Part shown: positions 44,485 through 54,124 of the stretch, piece after piece | Position numbering within the stretch: the first letter of the stretch is position 1 | Layout of the letters: every line of letters begins with the position of its first letter | From: Photobacterium obscurum | Lineage (GTDB): Bacteria > Pseudomonadota > Gammaproteobacteria > Enterobacterales > Vibrionaceae | DNA: 64,000 nt | Direction: 5' to 3' | Assembly: GCF_026191635.1 (NCBI RefSeq) | Contig: NZ_JAKRRW010000007.1 | Span: forward strand, 124,001 to 188,000 | Translations under genes and position numbers: made by a program | Notes under the pieces: generated by a model | The model's database searches: none | The model's input: only the letters and a program-made list of their open reading frames with translations | What the model was told of the DNA's origin: nothing

Positions 44485-44503
44485 AAAGTTATAGTGCATC
44501 AGA
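44485..44503 (+). repeat. Direct repeat, left copy, beside a recombinase gene
   Basis: AAAGTTATAGTGCATCAGA, matching the copy at 45521 in 17 of 19 positions. It ends 11 bp before the recombinase start and includes the start-proximal region. Confidence 0.7.
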
Positions 44504-44514
44504 GATTTTATACT

Positions 44515-45486
44515 ATGGCGAAAACCATCCCCCCAATTGATAATGATGAACAAAAAACATCCAGCATGGTGACTTTTAACCGTTATATAGACTCGATCGA
44601 ACCTTGGTCTATCCTCACACATCAACAATATGCAAAAAATACCTTAGTCGCATTTAAAAATGATTGGAATAATTTCTTAGCATTCTGTATTGAAAACAAA
44701 GTCACGCCATTACCATCGACGCCAGATACCGTTCATCGCTATATAGAACACATGTCACGCACACGTAAGCTCTCCAGCCTAAAACGTTACGTGGTCACGA
44801 TTGGTTTGGTTCATCGATGCCATCAGTTACCAGATCCCTGTGCAAAAACAGAAATTCGCCTCGCGATGAAAAAACAGCAACTGGAAAAGCACGATGATTA
44901 TCGTAATGCATCGCCCTTTCGTGATGAGCACTTGCAGCGATTGCTTTATCGCTTTGAACTTTCGGTCAAAGTTAAAGATATCCGAGATATGGCAATCTGG
45001 GCGGTAGCGTTTGAAGCTATGCTAAAGCGAAGTGAATTAGCTAATCTTACCCTTGATGCCACCGAGATTCACAGCAATGGCCTTATTGAACTTACCGTTG
45101 CGGATAAAACCATCGCACTGAGCTCGGTAGCTTCTAAAGCTTTACAGCGCTGGTTAGTTGTCAGCATGATAAACGATGGATATATCTTCCGCCGGATAGA
45201 TCGGCACAGTAATATTGGCGAAGCCCCTCTCGATCATTCATCTATTTACCGTGTTTTTCGCCGCGCCAGTGATGAATTGGGCCTACCTACATCGATTATT
45301 TTTTCTGGCCAATCCCCTCGTGTTGGCGCAGCAAAAGATCTGGCAGATTCCGGATTATCAATTAGTGAGATTCAGGACCAGGGACGCTGGAAAAGCCCAG
45401 CAATGCCTGCGCAGTACGTCGGTAATACGGACCTACATGACAAAGAAATAGCTAAATATGTAAAGGAGAAGCCGTGGGAGAAATAG
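44515..45486 (+). CDS. Tyrosine recombinase (integrase family)
   Basis: 323 residues. N-terminal SAM-like core-binding domain (TLVAFKNDWNNFLAFCIENK) and catalytic domain with Arg in LKRSELANL, then GQSPRVGAAKDLADSGLS, QDQGRWKS and nucleophile Tyr in AQYVG. The His of the usual HxxR box is Gln (QSPR); the rest of the catalytic set appears intact. AGAGA nine bases upstream supports ATG 44515. It is not XerC or XerD by sequence. Near-identical direct repeats flank the gene. Confidence 0.85.
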   Translation: MAKTIPPIDNDEQKTSSMVTFNRYIDSIEPWSILTHQQYAKNTLVAFKNDWNNFLAFCIENKVTPLPSTPDTVHRYIEHMSRTRKLSSLKRYVVTIGLVHRCHQLPDPCAKTEIRLAMKKQQLEKHDDYRNASPFRDEHLQRLLYRFELSVKVKDIRDMAIWAVAFEAMLKRSELANLTLDATEIHSNGLIELTVADKTIALSSVASKALQRWLVVSMINDGYIFRRIDRHSNIGEAPLDHSSIYRVFRRASDELGLPTSIIFSGQSPRVGAAKDLADSGLSISEIQDQGRWKSPAMPAQYVGNTDLHDKEIAKYVKEKPWEK

Positions 45487-45520
45487 TGTAGTTATGTGTA
45501 TTTGATAAGTTGAATAATAC

Positions 45521-45539
45521 AAAGTTATAGTGCGTTAGA
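45521..45539 (+). repeat. Direct repeat, right copy
   Basis: AAAGTTATAGTGCGTTAGA, 35 bp after the recombinase stop and 1,036 bp from the left copy. Confidence 0.7.
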
Positions 45540-45585
45540 TTAAACATGATAACAGTAGTTTCCAGCCACAAGCTAGTCAATGACA

Positions 45586-46224
45586 TTAGCCACTGGGGCT
45601 ATCAGTCCAGTGTTCTCCATAGCCCTGCTGGTAATCGATAGGAAGAGTTATACGTTCAAACAGTTTTTCTAGCGGCGCCAAATCTCCAAAGTACCCAAGT
45701 TGATTGGCTTCAACCCACTCTTTCAAGTTTATGCCTTCCCAGCACAGTTCGTAACCCGCATTGATGGCCAATATTTCGAAAAAGATACGCTGTACCCTTC
45801 CGTTCCCCTCACGAAATGGGTGAATGACATTCAGTTCGCAGTAATAATGCGCTATGGCGTGTATAAAACGTTCAAACGGTAAACCACAAAGGAGATCATC
45901 TTGCTCTAACTCCCGGAAAAGGCGTTCCACTTCCCGTTGGATGTTGTGAACATGGCAGAAACGCGTCTGCCCCTTCGTAATATCAACCTGCCGTATTTGA
46001 CCGGCCCAAGAGTACAAATCTTGAAATAGGTATTGATGGATTTTCTGCAGGTAAGGGAGGTTAAATTGGTCAAACTCAGGTTCAAAATGCTCTGCTCGAA
46101 CTCGGGTAAAGTCTCTCTCGGCGAGTTCAAGCTCATCTTCATCCTTGATAGATAAGAGATTTTTCAGAACGGATGTATTGGGATAACAATCCGGGTCTTG
46201 GCTTACACCATATTTATCTCGCAT
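45586..46224 (-). CDS. fic: Fic-domain toxin (AMP-transferase type)
   Basis: 212 residues with an intact Fic motif HPFREGNGR (135-143), giving catalytic His135 and the anion hole. The flap region GQTRFCHVHN is present. Fic proteins transfer AMP from ATP to a target hydroxyl, for example gyrase in FicT toxins. No internal inhibitory helix is seen; inhibition would come from the overlapping small YhfG-like gene, making it class I. Its start overlaps the antitoxin gene end by 11 bp. Confidence 0.9.
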   Translation of the reverse strand: MRDKYGVSQDPDCYPNTSVLKNLLSIKDEDELELAERDFTRVRAEHFEPEFDQFNLPYLQKIHQYLFQDLYSWAGQIRQVDITKGQTRFCHVHNIQREVERLFRELEQDDLLCGLPFERFIHAIAHYYCELNVIHPFREGNGRVQRIFFEILAINAGYELCWEGINLKEWVEANQLGYFGDLAPLEKLFERITLPIDYQQGYGEHWTDSPSG

Positions 46225-46387
46225 ATTGTCGTTTCAGTTTGGCTATTATCTCGGATTCAGTTGATGTCTCGGCCTCTACATTTCTCTTAGAAGGCTCAAC
46301 ATCAAACCCCTCAAGCTGGAGGCTTGCTCGATAGTTACGAGCTTGCAAAGCCTTAAATCGCCCTCGTTTTTGCTCTATTGTCAGCAT
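46214..46387 (-). CDS. YhfG/FicA-type antitoxin
   Basis: 57-residue protein starting MLTIEQKRGRFKALQARNYRA, then LQLEGFDVE, and a C-terminal helix IIAKLKRQYAR. It matches E. coli YhfG ([26 protein letters not shown]), the partner of Fic. It lies immediately upstream of fic with an 11-bp overlap, the usual order of antitoxin then toxin. Short, so easily missed by gene callers. Confidence 0.85.
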   Translation of the reverse strand: MLTIEQKRGRFKALQARNYRASLQLEGFDVEPSKRNVEAETSTESEIIAKLKRQYAR

Positions 46388-46519
46388 AGCTTTCCTTGTT
46401 CAGCACCTATAACCAGTATTACAGCTTAAGTTAAAACCGCCAATTGATATTGACAATCTTGTGGGCTGTATTGCCAAGTATCGAATACTCAACAATAACA
46501 GCCCCACCATGTCAGCCGC

Positions 46520-47512
46520 TTATTGTGCAGCTGCCTTTATTGCTTGCTCCAAAAATAGCTGGAACTTATGCCCATGATGTTCCAACATCTTAGGGAACAT
46601 AGAGATAGGAGTCATACCCGGGAAAGTGTTGATTTCATTTAGCAGAATATCATTGTCTTCGCTTAGGAAGAAATCAATACGAGAAAGGTCTTTCAGTTTC
46701 ATCTGAACAAAAGCTTTACGCGCATAACCTCGGATCAGCTCAACTTGTTCTTCCGTCAGATCCGGTGCTTCAACCGTAGTAGTTGAATGGCTGTCTGAGC
46801 TGTATTTTTCTTCATAGGTATAGAACTTATCATCCGGGCACGAAACCTCACCAGGCTTAGTGATCACCAGTTCGTCACCATACTGGTAAGCAGCGATTTC
46901 AAGCTCGCGAGGTTTAATTGCCTTTTCGATTAGCACTTGTTCGGAATAGGTAAAGGCTTTATTAACCGCATCTGCAAGTTCAGCTTTGTCCGCAACGTGA
47001 TAGCAACCCACAGATGAGCCCTGACAAGCTGCTTTGATGAACACCTTGCCCCACTTTTCAAGTGCTGACTCTGCTTGGCTGTGGGCTTCTGCGTTGTTTT
47101 CGCTTAAGAATACATAAGGAGTGTTTGGAATGTTTAGTGCATCAAACCACAGCTTGGTAGTGATTTTGTTGAAACAATTAGTGCTCGCTTCTGCACCACA
47201 ACCAAAGTATGGCAACTGCGCCATCTCCAGGAATGATTGCAGATCGCCAGTTTCACCCGGGTAACCATGAACACATGGGATTACATAGTTGATAACTGTT
47301 TTCTCGTCGCCCACTTGCAAGGTGCGATCAAGGTTCAACTGGCAGTGCATACCTTCTTTATCGAACCAACCGTTGGCCTTCATCTCAACGCGGGTATAGC
47401 TAATGCCTTCAATCTGCTGGAGCTGCTGTTCTATGTAGTTCGCAGAAACGAGAGAAACTTCGTGTTCGGCACTACCGCCGCCACACAGTAATAAAACGTG
47501 GATTGAGCTCAT
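46520..47512 (-). CDS. ddl: D-alanine--D-alanine ligase
   Basis: 330-residue ATP-grasp ligase joining two D-alanines for peptidoglycan. N-terminal CGGGSAEHEVSL, ATP-grasp lid ACQGSSVGCYHV, and the Mg-binding LSRIDFFLSEDNDILLNEINTFPGMTP split over two strands. The ATG at 47512 is six bases after AAGGG; the one at 47518 abuts that site. Single gene, not in the mur/ftsQ cluster, so it is the DdlA-type stand-alone locus. Confidence 0.95.
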   Translation of the reverse strand: MSSIHVLLLCGGGSAEHEVSLVSANYIEQQLQQIEGISYTRVEMKANGWFDKEGMHCQLNLDRTLQVGDEKTVINYVIPCVHGYPGETGDLQSFLEMAQLPYFGCGAEASTNCFNKITTKLWFDALNIPNTPYVFLSENNAEAHSQAESALEKWGKVFIKAACQGSSVGCYHVADKAELADAVNKAFTYSEQVLIEKAIKPRELEIAAYQYGDELVITKPGEVSCPDDKFYTYEEKYSSDSHSTTTVEAPDLTEEQVELIRGYARKAFVQMKLKDLSRIDFFLSEDNDILLNEINTFPGMTPISMFPKMLEHHGHKFQLFLEQAIKAAAQ

Positions 47513-47795
47513 TATCATCCCTTGTAGTACAAACTGGCAACCATTGCCTTGCCAGTAATTATATGTTGCCGTTCAGCGTTAATGAATATTCAAAACCTAA
47601 CGCCAGAACTAAAATTTTGTCCCATAGTAATAAAAAAAAGCGGACTATTGCACCTTACCACCCGCTTATTGGTGAAAAACTTCAATAAATTCACATAAAG
47701 CGGTCATAAAAACCACAATATTACTACTAATTTAACTTTTTCTATTAAGTGAGAGAGTGACGGCTTAACGATTCTCTTCGCTAAACCGTTAAAGA
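47513..47795. other. Upstream region of ddl
   Basis: AT-rich, no gene supported. It should hold the ddl promoter. Confidence 0.4.
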
Positions 47796-47826
47796 CAAAA
47801 AAGAGAGCGCTAGGCTCTCTTTTTAT
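47796..47826 (-). terminator. Terminator of the SPOR lipoprotein gene
   Basis: AAAAAGAGAGC / GCTCTCTTTTT stem; on the minus strand it ends in a T run. Confidence 0.88.
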
Positions 47827-47829
47827 AAG

Positions 47830-48405
47830 TTAATACAGCTTTGTCAGCTTAGGTGATGGTGATGATTTAATTTCATCCAAGCTTCTAATAAATGGGCCAT
47901 AATTTTTTACATCTCTTGGCAATGCATTTAATGCCCGCTTGGCTTCTTCGCGTGTATCATAGTGGCCAAACAACAGCGTATACCAAGGCAAGCCCTGAAG
48001 CTCTTTCTTATTCATCCATACTGGCTGATCAGACGGTAGCTTATTGATATACGGTGTAAAGCCTTTATTGTGACTTAAGGCCAGTACCTGAATGGTGTAT
48101 CCCTCAGAAGCAGTTTTCGCATACTTATACGCAGGCTTTTTAGGCTGTTGCTTAAGTTGCTGCTTCGGCGGTTGCTTTTTAGGTTCCTGTTTTACGACTT
48201 GTTTTACTGGCTGAGGTTCAACAACCTCTTCTTTCAAAGCAACCACAGGTTGTGTTTCTTTTGCTTCTCGAATTTGCTCCATTGAACTAAGCTGCTCTTC
48301 AGTATAAGTTTCTTCGGAAGAAGAAGTGATAATTTGCATATTATCACTATCTGAGGCACACCCAGCCAATGCCGCAACCACGGCCAATACAGCGACTTTC
48401 TTCAT
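47830..48405 (-). CDS. SPOR-domain lipoprotein
   Basis: 191 residues: lipobox LAGC (Cys16), an acidic then Pro/Gln/Lys-rich linker (about 60-95), and a C-terminal SPOR domain (GYTIQVLALSH to FIRSLDEI). SPOR domains bind denuded septal peptidoglycan, so a role in division or wall remodelling is likely. Confidence 0.85.
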   Translation of the reverse strand: MKKVAVLAVVAALAGCASDSDNMQIITSSSEETYTEEQLSSMEQIREAKETQPVVALKEEVVEPQPVKQVVKQEPKKQPPKQQLKQQPKKPAYKYAKTASEGYTIQVLALSHNKGFTPYINKLPSDQPVWMNKKELQGLPWYTLLFGHYDTREEAKRALNALPRDVKNYGPFIRSLDEIKSSPSPKLTKLY

Positions 48406-48555
48406 TATAACTCTGCCAAATCAAAACTCTGCTATCATTCTGCCGTTGCTTTTTAACCCAATCAACCCTAACTTTACTTTAGATCAATAACTATCAGCCA
48501 TTCGTCACATGATTCCGTTGTAAACTATCCAATTCTTCCTTTTTTGGAGTTTCAA

Positions 48556-49065
48556 ATGGCCGATCCTCATATTCAGAGCGATTTAGACTACCTCGATAAG
48601 CTAACTGTTATCCTATACCGCTGTGCGCTTACTTCTTCGGCAGCATTCATGTCAGTCATAGCCTGGGAAGCAAGCTTTGCTACCCAGGCTATGGTTATTG
48701 CCGCTCTTATCGCCGCAACTACGGTACATATTTACGACAAGCGCTTTAGGTTGCTCATTGTCGGTAGTGGCTTATTTGCTGCCGTATGGCTGATGATGGG
48801 CTTGTGGAATCCACTGGCGTTAGGAGCCGCACTGTTCACGTTCAGTGCACTGGCAATTAAGGAGTATTTCTGTTTTCAGCTCAAAGTACTGATGCTGACT
48901 CCGCTGGCTTTAGCTGGATTCTGGTTCTGCCAGGTCTTTGGGCAAGATCAAATCAGTATTGCCTTCAGTATGACGGGCTCTATCCTGCTCGCTGTCGCTG
49001 CTTTCTCTAAATGGCGAATGCCTGTTCACTTTGATATTGGCGATAAGAGCCGCTATCAGGTCTAG
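48556..49065 (+). CDS. DUF2301-like integral membrane protein
   Basis: 169 residues with five or six TM helices; KRFRLLIVGSGLFA and a C-terminal MPVHFDIGDKSRYQV resemble DUF2301 membrane proteins. GGAG six bases before ATG 48556 decides the start over the TTG-initiated frame at 48544. Function unknown. Confidence 0.65.
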   Translation: MADPHIQSDLDYLDKLTVILYRCALTSSAAFMSVIAWEASFATQAMVIAALIAATTVHIYDKRFRLLIVGSGLFAAVWLMMGLWNPLALGAALFTFSALAIKEYFCFQLKVLMLTPLALAGFWFCQVFGQDQISIAFSMTGSILLAVAAFSKWRMPVHFDIGDKSRYQV

Positions 49066-49072
49066 TAAAGAC

Positions 49073-49117
49073 TGCGATAGCTACCTATAGCTATAGGGAG
49101 CTATCGCAATTTTATCT
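49073..49117 (+). terminator. Long palindromic terminator
   Basis: TGCGATAGCT-A-CCTATAG pairs with CTATAGG-G-AGCTATCGCA, one internal mismatch in an 18-bp half, followed by ATTTTAT. Confidence 0.85.
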
Positions 49118-49248
49118 TATCTACCTTCAACAAAATTCTTCTGAATCAAACAACTTGGTTTTGATCACAGCTCACGCACTTTAGTCAGAAACTCCCCCCT
49201 CCATCCGTTAGACTTATCTCAAACTAAAAAATAAAGTCGGGTGAAGTT

Positions 49249-51942
49249 ATGGATGGACTGGACAAACTACTCAAACCGAAGTCAATCACCGTGATTGGGG
49301 CATCAGACAGCCCCAACCGAGCAGGAAACGTTGTTATAAAAAACCTGCTATCCGGTAGTTTCCATGGCCCAATCATGCCAGTAACCCCGAAATATGATGC
49401 GGTAGCTGGTGTACTGGCCTATCCAACCATTGATAGCTTACCCCGAGTGCCTGATTTAGCAATTGTGTGTACCAATGCCCACCGCAATGTCGAGATTATC
49501 CGGCAATTGGGGGAAAAAGGCGTCAAAGTTGCCGTTGTTCTCGCTGCTGGCATGAATAGCGATTTCAACTCGACGGGCGAAACAGAAGAAGCCCGCATGT
49601 ATGCAATGGCAAAGCAATATAACATGCGTATTGTCGGCCCCAATAGTATGGGGATCATCTTGCCATGGCTAAATCTCAATGCCTCTTTTTCTCCCATTGC
49701 GGCCAATAAAGGTAATATCGCGTTTATTTCGCAATCGGCTGCGGTTTGTACCACGATTCTTGATTGGGCCAAAAACAAAAGCATCGGTTTCTCGACCTTT
49801 CTCTCACTGGGTGATGCCTGTGACATTAATTTTGCTGAACTGCTTGATTACCTTTGTCGCGATAGTAAAACAGAGGCCATTCTCTTATATATTGACTCAA
49901 TAAAAGATGCCCGGCGTTTTATGTCGGCCGCAAGAGCCGCTGCCCGCAACCGGCGGATCCTCGTTTTAAAAAGCGGTAGAACCGAAGCCGGTAGTGCTGC
50001 TGCGCATCTTCATACCGGCGGTGAAATTGGCCTTGATGCTGTTTATGATGCAGCCATACGTCGTTCGGGCATGTTGCGAGTTCATAACACCCACGAGTTA
50101 TTTGCGGCGGTTGAAACACTCGCCCATTCCGTTCCGCTTCGGGGAGAGCGCCTAGCCATTATTACAAACGGCGGCGGCCCTGCCATTATGGCCGTTGATG
50201 CTTTGTCTGAGCGCGGAGGAAAGCTGGCCACACTCAGTAACGACACGATTGAAAAGCTGTCTGAAATACTGCCAACCTGCTGGTCTCATGCAAACCCTAT
50301 CGACATTATTGGTGATGCCGATATTAATCGGTATGAGAAGGCCATTCGTATATTGCTAGACAGCGATGATTTTGATGCACTGCTCATCATGCACTCTCCT
50401 TCTGCTATCGCGCCGGGAAATGAAACAGCAAAACGACTGGCCGAGCTTCTGCAATCTCATCCTCGCACCAAGCGATTCAATATATTGAGTAACTGGGCAG
50501 GTGAAAATGAGGCCATTGTTTCTCGACAAATCTTTACCGAAGCGGGTTTTCCCGCTTACCGGACACCTGAAAGTGCTGTATCTGCCTACATGCACTTAGT
50601 TGAGTACCGTCGTAACCAAAAACAGTTAATGGAAACCCCGGTGTCTTACGGTGAGGTTCAAGCCAACCCCCGGCACGTACATGATGTGTTAAATCACCTC
50701 CTTGCCCAAGGTGTCTCAGAGCTTGAGACTCATGAAGTTCGTCCGGTACTTGAAAGCTATGGCTTCAAGACATTACCAACCTGGATTGCGACAGATCCGG
50801 CAGAGGCGACGCATATCGCCGACCAGATCGGCTATCCTGTCGCAGTTAAACTTCGCTCTCCGGATATTCGGCACAAATCAGAAGTACATGGCGTCATGCT
50901 GCATTTACGTAACGCCGCTGAAGTTGCTAATAGCGCACAAGCCATTTTAGACCGTGTTTCCTTAAACTATCCAAGTGCCCAAATTGATGGTTTGTTGGTT
51001 CAACGGATGGCTAACCGATCTGGTGCTCAAGAGTTACGGATATCTGTTCACCATGATTCGGTTTTTGGTCCGGTTATTTTGATGGGTGAAGACGCTGCCG
51101 AGTGGGATATTCACAAAGATGCGGCCGTCGCAATTCCACCGCTCAATATGGCTCTGGCTCGTTATATGGTAATTAATGCCATCAAAACGGGAAAAATCAA
51201 ACAGCGCAGTTTACCCGAGCGTATTGATATACCAGCCCTGTGCAATTTGTTGGTAAAAATCTCACAGTTAATTATCGACTGCCCGGAAATCGTGAGTTTC
51301 GACATTCATCCGTTATTGGCCTCTGGTGATGAGATGACCGTAATAGACGCCTCGATGACTATCAAGCAATTCGATGGTGACAAGCAGGTTCGGTTAGCTA
51401 TACGCCCGTACCCTAAGGAACATGAAGAACACGTTGCCCTCAAAGATGGCAGCCCAATCCTGCTTCGCCCGATCCTGCCAGAAGATGAACCCAAGCATAA
51501 AGCATTTATCTCTAACGTATCGGTCGATGATTTGTACCGACGATTTTTCTCTGATGTCGGTGAGTTCAACCATGAAGCATTGGCCAACCTTACCCAAATA
51601 GACTACGACAGGGAAATGGCATTTGTCGCCACGCGTGAAATCACTGATGAAAACGGCGAAACAGAAGAAGTGATCATTGGCGTTACCCGCGCTCTGTCAG
51701 ATCCAGACAATGAGGAAGCCGAGTTTGCAATACTCGTTCGTTCTGATTTAAAAGGTGTCGGTCTGGGTAACATCTTGATGAACAAAATTATTCGCTATTG
51801 CAAACAGCGTGGACTACAGCGAATAACTGGTATGACAATGCCGTCAAACCGAGGAATGATCATGCTAGCACAAAAAGTAGGCTTTGAAATTGATATTCAG
51901 ATGGAAGACGGTATCGTTGAGATGCTACTGCCATTGAAATAA
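49249..51942 (+). CDS. PatZ/YfiQ-type protein lysine acetyltransferase
   Basis: 897 residues (E. coli PatZ 886). N-terminal NDP-forming acyl-CoA synthetase-like region (LLKPKSITVIGASDSPNRAG; FISQSAAVCTTIL) and ATP-grasp part (SYGFKTLPTW, GYPVAVKLRS) lead to a C-terminal GNAT domain (about 735-897, with LVRSDLKGVGLGNILMNKII). In enterobacteria this enzyme acetylates acetyl-CoA synthetase and other proteins using acetyl-CoA. It stands alone. Confidence 0.92.
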   Translation: MDGLDKLLKPKSITVIGASDSPNRAGNVVIKNLLSGSFHGPIMPVTPKYDAVAGVLAYPTIDSLPRVPDLAIVCTNAHRNVEIIRQLGEKGVKVAVVLAAGMNSDFNSTGETEEARMYAMAKQYNMRIVGPNSMGIILPWLNLNASFSPIAANKGNIAFISQSAAVCTTILDWAKNKSIGFSTFLSLGDACDINFAELLDYLCRDSKTEAILLYIDSIKDARRFMSAARAAARNRRILVLKSGRTEAGSAAAHLHTGGEIGLDAVYDAAIRRSGMLRVHNTHELFAAVETLAHSVPLRGERLAIITNGGGPAIMAVDALSERGGKLATLSNDTIEKLSEILPTCWSHANPIDIIGDADINRYEKAIRILLDSDDFDALLIMHSPSAIAPGNETAKRLAELLQSHPRTKRFNILSNWAGENEAIVSRQIFTEAGFPAYRTPESAVSAYMHLVEYRRNQKQLMETPVSYGEVQANPRHVHDVLNHLLAQGVSELETHEVRPVLESYGFKTLPTWIATDPAEATHIADQIGYPVAVKLRSPDIRHKSEVHGVMLHLRNAAEVANSAQAILDRVSLNYPSAQIDGLLVQRMANRSGAQELRISVHHDSVFGPVILMGEDAAEWDIHKDAAVAIPPLNMALARYMVINAIKTGKIKQRSLPERIDIPALCNLLVKISQLIIDCPEIVSFDIHPLLASGDEMTVIDASMTIKQFDGDKQVRLAIRPYPKEHEEHVALKDGSPILLRPILPEDEPKHKAFISNVSVDDLYRRFFSDVGEFNHEALANLTQIDYDREMAFVATREITDENGETEEVIIGVTRALSDPDNEEAEFAILVRSDLKGVGLGNILMNKIIRYCKQRGLQRITGMTMPSNRGMIMLAQKVGFEIDIQMEDGIVEMLLPLK

Positions 51943-51963
51943 TCTTAAAGCACCCAGTAAAAC

Positions 51964-51987
51964 AACAGGGGGCAAGTTGCCCCCTGT
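51964..51987 (+). terminator. Hairpin after the acetyltransferase gene
   Basis: AACAGGGGGCAA / TTGCCCCCTGTT-type perfect stem with almost no loop; weak T tract. Confidence 0.65.
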
Positions 51988-52090
51988 TACCTTCAAGCAT
52001 TGAACATTATAAAAAGCGACGAAACCATTCTACGGGTTGCATTGTTGTAAACGTCACCTCGCTCACGTTTACTAACAGCCACCAGCGTTA

Positions 52091-52984
52091 TTAATTAAAC
52101 TGGTTTTTCCACAGACTCTCTATATGCTGAATACACCACGTTTTGGCTTTACCCATCCTGCTGCGGTTCCAGGCCAGCACCATATCCAGTTCATAAACAG
52201 GATCGTCGCCAATCACTGACAGCTCACCGTTTTTAATCGCTTCCTCGGCATAACAGGTCGACATCGTTGCAATACCCATCCCCGCTTTCAACGCAACAAA
52301 CTTGTCGTACATTGAGCTCACGGTCAGCAATGGTTGCTCATCAAGAATATTATGAGTCAGTGGCGGTAGATTTCGCGCGGTATCAGCCACTGCAATACCA
52401 CGGTATTGCTGCCTTACAAGAGGGTCCAACGGATTCTTGTGCTTATGGATCGGATGATCCGGGTGGGCAACCCATATTGTATCAAGCTTACCGATTGGCT
52501 GAATTTTTACTTCAGGCGGTGCCACACTGGGGGCCGGAGCGATCAAAAGATCCGCGCGATCCTGTGCCAATGACTCCCAGCAACCGGCCAAAATTTCTTC
52601 TTGAAAGCGAATACGAGTTTTGCTCTGCTTGGCTAAGCCATCCACCAGCGGCAGCATATTATCAAGCTTAACTAAGCCATCATACGCTATCGTAATATCC
52701 AGCTCCCAGCCATGAGCAAGTGCACTGGCATCTGAGATCATTTCATCTGCTGCCGTTAGCAAAAGTCGCCCCCGCTCTAGCAATAAGTGTCCGGCTTTAG
52801 TAAATGCCGCTTTATGGCCAGAACGGTCAAAAATCACCAGGTCCAGATCTTGTTCCAATTTTTGTACCTGATAACTCAGCGATGATGGTGCCCGTCCTAG
52901 CTCTTCTGAAGCAGCCGCAAAGCTTCCTCGACGTTCAATTGCATCAAGCACTAACAGCGCTTCAAAAGACAATAATTTATTCAC
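52091..52984 (-). CDS. LysR-family transcriptional regulator
   Basis: 297 residues from a GTG; GGGAG five bases upstream decides the start (an ATG at 53011 adds nine residues). Winged helix LLVLDAIERRGSFAAASEELG with SSLSYQVQKLEQDLDL, then an effector-binding domain. The regulated gene is not obvious; the neighbours on both sides are convergent or tandem. Confidence 0.88.
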   Translation of the reverse strand: MNKLLSFEALLVLDAIERRGSFAAASEELGRAPSSLSYQVQKLEQDLDLVIFDRSGHKAAFTKAGHLLLERGRLLLTAADEMISDASALAHGWELDITIAYDGLVKLDNMLPLVDGLAKQSKTRIRFQEEILAGCWESLAQDRADLLIAPAPSVAPPEVKIQPIGKLDTIWVAHPDHPIHKHKNPLDPLVRQQYRGIAVADTARNLPPLTHNILDEQPLLTVSSMYDKFVALKAGMGIATMSTCYAEEAIKNGELSVIGDDPVYELDMVLAWNRSRMGKAKTWCIQHIESLWKNQFN

Positions 52985-53101
52985 ATCCACTCCCAGTCGT
53001 GAAGCTGTCATCCTGATAACGTTGTACCACAGTTTTACGCCCTATACCTATGAATATACTAAGCCGTTTCTGTTAATAGACACATTTACTGAGCAAGGTA
53101 T

Positions 53102-53884
53102 TCATTTGGCATTTTCTGGCTTCTTCGAAGAAAGGTACTGATGCCAACTTTGATCTAGCTGATCAAAGTTATCGATACAAAAATCTTTGCGTTCTGAAAG
53201 GTAGTCTTTCTCAACTTCCTCAAGCAGGTTTTGATGCTTCTCAGGATCGCTTCCGTAAACTAAACAGAGCGTGGAGAAATATCGCTGAAGATCAAAGCTA
53301 TGTTCATCAATATACTCACCGAAATCGTAGTAATCGGGTCTGTTATCAGATTCAAAAGCAAACATGTCTGCGGCACTAATGGCAGCATCATCTCCGCCCT
53401 CGACATAGTTAATCATCATCAGAGTGGCGAAGTTATCAACTGCATCCTCTTCTTTTCCTAAGACCGGAATATTTTGATCGGCAACAAACGCATGACCAGC
53501 CTCATGAAGCAAGGTATGAAGGATTGTATCAATGGCCCCGAGTTGCGGCTCCTTGCCAAATTTTTCTTGGTAGTCGTTGTCCCTGAAATATTGCAGAGAT
53601 TCCGCAACAAATGAATAAGGCATATAGACAGTATGAGCTTCAGGATCATACATTGGCCCGTCTTCAGCACCATACTGAATGGTCAAAGTCTGATTAAACG
53701 CGAAGTGAGCATCGGAAAGCCCTGTCAGAATGGCATTGACACCACTATTAGCTATCAATTGCTGTGCCGACCTTTCCTCTTTATCTTTTGCGGGCAGGTA
53801 CTCAATTGAAATATTGTTTTGTGCAGCTACAGCAAAGCCTGCAAGCAGAGAGCTTAGGCTCAACGAGACAAGAAGTGATTTCAT
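53102..53884 (-). CDS. Secreted DUF4344-like metallopeptidase
   Basis: 260 residues with a signal peptide (SLSLSSLLAGFAVAAQN) and a zincin motif LLHEAGHAF (His127, Glu128, His131), followed by an acidic EEDAVDNFA that supplies the third ligand. This fits the DUF4344 putative metallopeptidases. Periplasmic location inferred; substrate unknown. Confidence 0.75.
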   Translation of the reverse strand: MKSLLVSLSLSSLLAGFAVAAQNNISIEYLPAKDKEERSAQQLIANSGVNAILTGLSDAHFAFNQTLTIQYGAEDGPMYDPEAHTVYMPYSFVAESLQYFRDNDYQEKFGKEPQLGAIDTILHTLLHEAGHAFVADQNIPVLGKEEDAVDNFATLMMINYVEGGDDAAISAADMFAFESDNRPDYYDFGEYIDEHSFDLQRYFSTLCLVYGSDPEKHQNLLEEVEKDYLSERKDFCIDNFDQLDQSWHQYLSSKKPENAK

Positions 53885-54124
53885 TTCAAATCCTTGTGAG
53901 AAGGTATAAGAACATATAATAACTTATCTAAACCCAAGTAAAGGCTTTGATTTTGCTAACCAGTCATGTTCAAGCACTTACTTGTCAGTCACTTATAGGA
54001 ATAACCATTCACAAATGAAAGTATTTACCCCGAGAATTTTCCAACACCCACGGAAATTTATTCAAACAAGTGAATAGCGTTATATTCAACTATTCACTTT
54101 TATACAGAGACCATTCAACCAAAA

